Assembly (NCBI GenBank): GCA_030681095.1
Contig: JAUXTZ010000386.1
Span: 1 to 36,940, forward strand
Direction of reading: 5' to 3'
Length of the DNA: 36,940 bases
From: Burkholderiales bacterium
Lineage (GTDB): Bacteria > Pseudomonadota > Gammaproteobacteria > Burkholderiales > Thiobacteraceae
The position numbers and the translations under genes are program-made. This document shows, piece by piece, positions 32,904 to 36,940 of the stretch (its first letter is position 1; the number at the start of each line of letters is the position of its first letter). Below the pieces are notes generated by a model. That model had not been told where the DNA came from. It saw only the letters and a program-made list of their open reading frames with translations, and made no database searches.

Positions 32904-33473
32904 TTAATCCCGCACGATCTCGCCTCTAAATCCCACCGCCGTCGCCATGCCCGCCAGTAGCAAGCCCAGCAGAATCAGGATCGGGCCAGCGCCGGTGTTA
33001 ACCACTTGCCACGCCCAGGCTTGATCCAACACCGCGCCCAGTATCAACATACCCGAATGCAGCACCGTGCCAAGGATAAAAGCCCAACTGATCACTTGCT
33101 TCATCCAGGCGCGCTTGCACGTCACGAAACACAGCACGACCCCGACTGCGATATTCAGCAGCGCTTCCAGGTTGCCATGCGCATGTGGCCCGCCCTTGAT
33201 CGAGTCAACTGGCGCACGTGCGTTGATCTGCTGATTGATGCCGAGGATGGCTGCGCTGTTGAGTTGGGCTAGCTTGTCCGGCGCAATCTTGGCCAGCGTT
33301 TCCGGGTCGTCGTAGTTGCTCTGCACCACCTCCGCCAGCTTGCCGGTCGCTGCCACCCGCGCGTTTTGCGCATCCCCCGCAGTGGGCAGCATCGTCTTCA
33401 CCATGTACGGCCCGAGCGCCGCGGTAAGCACCAAGAACAAAAAACCAAATACAATATTTTTCTTGCCGATCAT
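32904..33473 (-). CDS. Four-helix membrane protein, unknown
   Basis: A 189-residue integral membrane protein that I do not recognise. A first hydrophobic segment (about 6-26) is followed by a periplasmic-looking loop of about 65 residues, then three more helices (about 104-120, 126-150 and 158-182). The segment GGPHAHGNLEALLNIAVGVV, two histidines at the edge of helix 2, hints at a metal or heme ligand but this is speculative. It is 22 bases from the TonB-family gene upstream on the same strand and may share its message. Confidence 0.6.
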   Translation of the reverse strand: MIGKKNIVFGFLFLVLTAALGPYMVKTMLPTAGDAQNARVAATGKLAEVVQSNYDDPETLAKIAPDKLAQLNSAAILGINQQINARAPVDSIKGGPHAHGNLEALLNIAVGVVLCFVTCKRAWMKQVISWAFILGTVLHSGMLILGAVLDQAWAWQVVNTGAGPILILLGLLLAGMATAVGFRGEIVRD

Positions 33474-33495
33474 TTTCCACCCCCATTTTTGGTAA

Positions 33496-34170
33496 TTAAG
33501 GTTCGAAGTTAACGCGATACACCACCCGCGATTTCACCGCGCGGCCCTTGCGCATGGCCGGCTTAAAGCGAGCCTGCTTGAGCCACTCGTTCACCGCCGC
33601 GTCGAACCCATATCCGGGCGGGTTTTCTTCCAGCACCGAGACTTCATCCACGCTGCCGTTTTCATTGAGCATGAATAGTACCAGCACGTCGCCTTTTACC
33701 TCCGCTTTGACCGCTTTGGCAGGGTAATCCGGGCGCACCTGGCTCACCAGCGCCGGGTGCTCATCTACCTCACGCGCCGGGTAATACGTGGGATCAAGCG
33801 GCAACGGCGCATCGAACAGGGTAGGGCTCGCCGCCGCCTCGGGCAATCCGGGCTTGTGCTGCTCTGCTTGTGCTTTCGTACTATCGCTTGGCAGCGCTTG
33901 GGGTGGTGGCTGATATTCCTCCACCCGACTCTTGATGGGTCGATCGATCGCCTTCACCAGAATTTGCTGCGGCGGCGCATCCTGCATGGGCGGAGCCGGC
34001 ATCAACCGCGCCTCAATCGCTGGGCGTGCCTGGCTACCGCGCTCCACCGCACCGACTTGGATGCCGAAAATAATCGCCAAGTGCAACACGAGCGAAAGTT
34101 CGACCATGACCAACAGCCGTACCAGGCTCTTGGCGCGCGGGGATAATGAGGCGGGTTGGATGGCAGTCAT
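33496..34170 (-). CDS. TonB-family energy transducer
   Basis: A 224-residue protein with one N-terminal membrane helix (about 18-38), a proline-rich periplasmic spacer (PAPPMQDAPPQ, EYQPPPQALP) and a C-terminal TonB domain (VRPDYPAKAVKAEVKGDVLV, GFDAAVNEWLKQARFKPAMR, SRVVYRVNFEP). It would pass proton-motive energy from ExbB/ExbD to outer-membrane transporters, although no ExbBD or TonB-dependent receptor gene lies nearby. Confidence 0.82.
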   Translation of the reverse strand: MTAIQPASLSPRAKSLVRLLVMVELSLVLHLAIIFGIQVGAVERGSQARPAIEARLMPAPPMQDAPPQQILVKAIDRPIKSRVEEYQPPPQALPSDSTKAQAEQHKPGLPEAAASPTLFDAPLPLDPTYYPAREVDEHPALVSQVRPDYPAKAVKAEVKGDVLVLFMLNENGSVDEVSVLEENPPGYGFDAAVNEWLKQARFKPAMRKGRAVKSRVVYRVNFEP

Positions 34171-34244
34171 GCTTTGAGGGTATTTTAGTCACTCGCCTGA
34201 GCTTTCGGGCGATGCTATGATCGAAAAAATTTCAGGAGACCACC

Positions 34245-35033
34245 ATGTTCCGTTTTTGCAGCCTGCTCCTTCTCGCGCTCGCAAGCTCCCCTACTCTCGC
34301 CAAGGAAATCACCATACAGCAAACCACGGTGAAATCGCGCGATGTAGACGTCCCGGTCGATATTGCCCTGCCCGCCGGGAAAGGCCCCTTCCCACCGGTG
34401 CTGTTCATCCACGCCAAACGCGGCATCGACGAGAACGAACGCAAGCACATCACTGAACTAGCCGAACAAGGCTTTCTGGTGGTCATGCCGGATTGGCAAA
34501 GCGGCCGCATGATCGAGCGCTGGCCGTCCGAGCATAACCCAGACACCGAATTGGATGTGGAAGCCGCCATGGATTTCCTGATGAAGCACCCCAGCGCCTG
34601 CAAGATTCCGGTGGGCATCGTCGGCCAGTCGCGCGGCCCCTATTACGCCATCCGCCTCGCCGCGAAACGCGGCAAAGATATCGCCGCCATCGTCAGCTAT
34701 TACGGCCACATGCAAAACCCCAATGCGCCGGAGCCGGATCAATTATTCCGAGTTGCACCTGAGTTAACGCAGATCACCACGCCGATGCTGATGATGATCG
34801 GCGAGCAAGATTTTGAACTACGGCGGATGAGCGTCGGGCGCGCCTTCTACACGCTCTACGAGCGCGGCGTGCCGGTGGAGCTGCAATACTATCCGCTGTC
34901 CCGACGTGCCTTCGATTTCCGTCCCGATCAAGGGCCAGAGGAACAAATCGCCACCCGGCACGCGCGTCAGCGCGCCAAGGATTGGCTCTATCGCTGGATG
35001 AAAGTGGATAAAAGCGGGAAGTGCAAAAGCTAG
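34245..35033 (+). CDS. Dienelactone-hydrolase-like alpha/beta protein, catalytic histidine replaced
   Basis: A 262-residue exported alpha/beta-hydrolase: signal peptide MFRFCSLLLLALASSPTLA, then the fold. The nucleophile elbow is GQSRG with S129, and the acid is D189 in IGEQDF. The usual C-terminal histidine of YPxxxHxFD is arginine here: YYPLSRRAFDFRP, with R221 encoded CGT where CAT would give histidine. Family members hydrolyse dienelactones or esters; this one may be inactive, use another residue, or have a different job. GxSxG and the remaining fold are intact, so the gene is probably expressed. Confidence 0.75.
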   Translation: MFRFCSLLLLALASSPTLAKEITIQQTTVKSRDVDVPVDIALPAGKGPFPPVLFIHAKRGIDENERKHITELAEQGFLVVMPDWQSGRMIERWPSEHNPDTELDVEAAMDFLMKHPSACKIPVGIVGQSRGPYYAIRLAAKRGKDIAAIVSYYGHMQNPNAPEPDQLFRVAPELTQITTPMLMMIGEQDFELRRMSVGRAFYTLYERGVPVELQYYPLSRRAFDFRPDQGPEEQIATRHARQRAKDWLYRWMKVDKSGKCKS

Positions 35034-35044
35034 GAAGGTTTTAC

Positions 35045-35650
35045 CTAAGCGCGCTTCCGCGCCACCAAATCAATCAACGCCGACATGCCGTAATGCTTCG
35101 TGCCTTCAGCGATGAATTCTTCGTGTTCGGCCAAATGCACTATTTCCATATCGGCAAACGCAGCGCGCAGTAACGCAGGCGTGTACATATTCTCCGCATA
35201 AGGCGGGCCGCCGGTTTTGTATTCCAGTTGCTTCGGTGTATAGCCCTGCATGATCAAGTAGCCACCAGGCTTGAGCGCGGCTTTGATGTGCTGAAATAGC
35301 GTGGCCCGGTCGGCAGGGCTGGCGAACTGTATGAAGATCGCCGCCACGATATCGTACGCGTTGACCGGCCAATTCCACGTCAGCACATCCGCCACTTCGA
35401 ATGCCAAAACTACGCCGCGCTCTTGCGCGAGTTGCTTGGCTTTTTCTACTGCCGGCAGGGAATACTCCACCGACAGCACATCTAAGCCTTGTTCGGCCAG
35501 CCACACGCCATTGCGGCCTTCACCATCGGCCACCGCCAGCGCACGATATCCAGGTTTCAGTAGCGCTTGCTGCGAGACGAGAAACGCATTGGGCGCTTTG
35601 CCGAAAATATAGTCCGGCGCGGCGTACACTTCATCCCAATGCGTGGCCAT
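35045..35650 (-). CDS. SAM-dependent methyltransferase (TehB/thiopurine-like)
   Basis: A 201-residue methyltransferase beginning ATHWDEVYAAPDYIFGKAPN, then ALAVADGEGRNGVWLAEQG for the SAM-binding motif, VLSVEYS for the acidic motif, and LKPGGYLIMQGYTPKQLEY. The DGEGRN variant of motif I is typical of the TehB-like group whose members act on small molecules such as tellurite, selenite or thiols; the substrate is not predictable. It shares its first base position with the dsbC stop (35650), so they are co-translated. Confidence 0.82.
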   Translation of the reverse strand: MATHWDEVYAAPDYIFGKAPNAFLVSQQALLKPGYRALAVADGEGRNGVWLAEQGLDVLSVEYSLPAVEKAKQLAQERGVVLAFEVADVLTWNWPVNAYDIVAAIFIQFASPADRATLFQHIKAALKPGGYLIMQGYTPKQLEYKTGGPPYAENMYTPALLRAAFADMEIVHLAEHEEFIAEGTKHYGMSALIDLVARKRA

Positions 35651-36405
35651 TACTTGCCGTTTGCCTTGGGCTTCGCCTCGGTTTTACGCGCGGTCGCTTC
35701 CGATAGATATTTTTCGATTTGTTCTTTTGGAATCGCGCCGGGAACCAAGCGGCCATCCTCGAAAATCACCGCTGGTGTGCCTGCAATATTGAGTTTGCCC
35801 GCGAGTTCGATATTGCGTGCAACCGGCGTAGCGCAGTCCCCTTTGTTCTGGGGTACTTGGTTTTTCAGCATCAAATCGAGCCAAGCCTTGGGACGATCTT
35901 TGGCGCACCATACCTTCTTGGATTTGTTGATTGCATCCGAATGCAACTGCTCTATCGGGTATAAAAATACATACAAGGTATAGTTGTTCAGTTGCGCCAA
36001 ATTCGCTTCTACTTGCTTGCAAAAAGGACAATCCGGATCTTCGAACACCGCGACTTTGCGCGAGCCGTCGCCCTTGACGATTTTGATCGCGTCGTCGAAG
36101 GGCAGCGCTTCGAATTTCACCCGCATCAAATCGCGGATACGCTCTTCGGTCAAATTGCGCTTGCTCCTGGCATCGATGATCGAGCCGACAAAAACAAAAT
36201 CGGCCTTTTCGTCGACATAAAACAGCTTGTCGCCCGAAAACACTTCATACCAACCCGGCGTGGGCGCTTTCTTCACTTGCTGCACCGGCAAGTCGGGCAA
36301 GCGCTCTTCCAACAGTTTTTTCACTGATGCTTCATCGGCCTGCGCGTTTCCACTTACGATTAAGCTTGCAAGTGCAATACTTGCTATCCATTTTGTCAGC
36401 ATCAT
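35650..36405 (-). CDS. dsbC: Thiol:disulfide interchange protein DsbC
   Basis: A 251-residue periplasmic disulfide isomerase. Signal peptide MMLTKWIASIALASLIVSGN, then an N-terminal dimerisation domain, then a thioredoxin-fold domain with the active-site C126-P-F-C129 in DPDCPFCKQVE, the second cysteine pair C167 and C191, and the cis-proline after GT (P211). Active-site CPFC replaces the E. coli CGYC. GGAAGGA precedes the ATG. Overlaps the methyltransferase start by one base. Confidence 0.92.
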   Translation of the reverse strand: MMLTKWIASIALASLIVSGNAQADEASVKKLLEERLPDLPVQQVKKAPTPGWYEVFSGDKLFYVDEKADFVFVGSIIDARSKRNLTEERIRDLMRVKFEALPFDDAIKIVKGDGSRKVAVFEDPDCPFCKQVEANLAQLNNYTLYVFLYPIEQLHSDAINKSKKVWCAKDRPKAWLDLMLKNQVPQNKGDCATPVARNIELAGKLNIAGTPAVIFEDGRLVPGAIPKEQIEKYLSEATARKTEAKPKANGK

Positions 36406-36426
36406 TCGTCCTTCCGTTTAAAAAAA

Positions 36427-36939
36427 TTAATGGTTACCCAAGGCCTGTTTAACGAGTTGGTGCTTAACCCAGGTAAAGCGATTCGTCATCGATAAACCCC
36501 TATTGCGCGCCCAGCCCAACAGCGGCTGAGCGTTATTGAACAGGCCTTGCAGCCCGTCGGTAGCCAAAGCCATGGCGAGGATTTCTTCCCGCCGCGCACG
36601 TTCATAGCGCCGCAACAACAAACCGTCGCCGACATCGCGCGCTCCCCGATTCATCAGCACAGACGCCAACTCGCGCGCATCGCCAAAACCCAGATTCACG
36701 CCCTGACCTGCGAGCGGGTGCACTTGATGCGCAGCATCGCCGATCAGCGCCACGCGTGGCTTCACCAATTGTCGCGGTTCAATCAAGTGCAAGGGAAACG
36801 CGGCGGCGGAAGTGATCAATTCCAGTTTACCCAGTTGCATTTTTCCCGCTTGGGCGACGCGCTCGCACAACTCGGCAGGGGGGCTTTGCAGTAGCTCATT
36901 CGCAAGCGCCTGCTGCACAGACCAGACGATGGAGATGCG
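36427..36939 (-). CDS. UbiH/UbiF/Coq6-family FAD monooxygenase, C-terminal part
   Basis: About 170 C-terminal residues; the frame is open to the right edge, so the N-terminal FAD-binding part is outside the window. RVALIGDAAHQVHPLAGQGV is the second FAD motif (GDAAH), followed by NLGFGDARELASVL and the usual helical tail. ISIVWSV at the left is the preceding conserved strand. These enzymes hydroxylate the ring during ubiquinone synthesis, matching the coq7 gene at the other end. It ends 21 bases before the dsbC start region on the same strand, giving the order ubiH-type, dsbC, methyltransferase. Confidence 0.88.
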   Translation of the reverse strand, partial: RISIVWSVQQALANELLQSPPAELCERVAQAGKMQLGKLELITSAAAFPLHLIEPRQLVKPRVALIGDAAHQVHPLAGQGVNLGFGDARELASVLMNRGARDVGDGLLLRRYERARREEILAMALATDGLQGLFNNAQPLLGWARNRGLSMTNRFTWVKHQLVKQALGNH

Positions 36940-36940
36940 G

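Overview
The window looks like a chromosomal segment of a betaproteobacterium, most likely in or near the order Nitrosomonadales. The reasons are the rpe-gph-trpE-trpG-trpD-trpC gene order next to apaG and mltA, two ubiquinone-pathway genes (coq7 and a ubiH-type monooxygenase), and a classical betaproteobacterial trimeric porin. No rRNA, tRNA or CRISPR array was seen. The genus is an inference.

Layout. 1-1641: housekeeping edge (end of a YdcF-like gene, an OsmC-family gene, a small unknown gene, coq7). 1685-21361: a large accessory island, mostly on the minus strand. It holds seven tetratricopeptide-repeat (TPR) proteins, five of which start with a SEC-C zinc motif. Their C-terminal catalytic domains are varied: OGT-like GT41, GT9/heptosyltransferase-like, a fucosyltransferase-like fold, or a SAM methyltransferase. 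Among them sit smaller sugar-tailoring candidates (three methyltransferases, one of them frameshifted, a CmcI-like protein and two glycosyltransferases), a YafQ-type toxin-antitoxin pair, a GIY-YIG unit and a decayed TPR-gene fragment. 21430-24994: a YefM-YoeB pair, a porin with a strong terminator, a RelBE-like pair and an AbrB-VapC pair. 25027-30865: tryptophan operon plus gph and rpe, with a second GIY-YIG unit inserted between trpG and trpD. 30955-36940: apaG, a 37-residue membrane protein, mltA, an unknown membrane protein, a TonB-family protein, a dienelactone-hydrolase-like protein lacking its expected histidine, a methyltransferase, dsbC, and the 3' end of a ubiH-type gene.

How the genes may work together. 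The island is best read as a modular glycosylation and tailoring locus: TPR scaffolds would select protein substrates, GT41, GT9 and fucosyltransferase-like domains would add sugars, and the methyltransferases would modify them. The recurring SEC-C finger, which in SecA is linked to SecB and ribosome contact, suggests recruitment to nascent or exported proteins. That last step is inference. Sequence comparison inside the window indicates that the SEC-C/TPR front halves and catalytic back halves have been exchanged between paralogues.

The most unusual signals are the SEC-C-TPR-glycosyltransferase family, two inverted-repeat-bounded GIY-YIG units with the same architecture (one inside the trp operon), a methyltransferase split by a -1 frameshift exactly at an A7 slippery heptamer, and an 89-bp nested palindrome just ahead of trpE.
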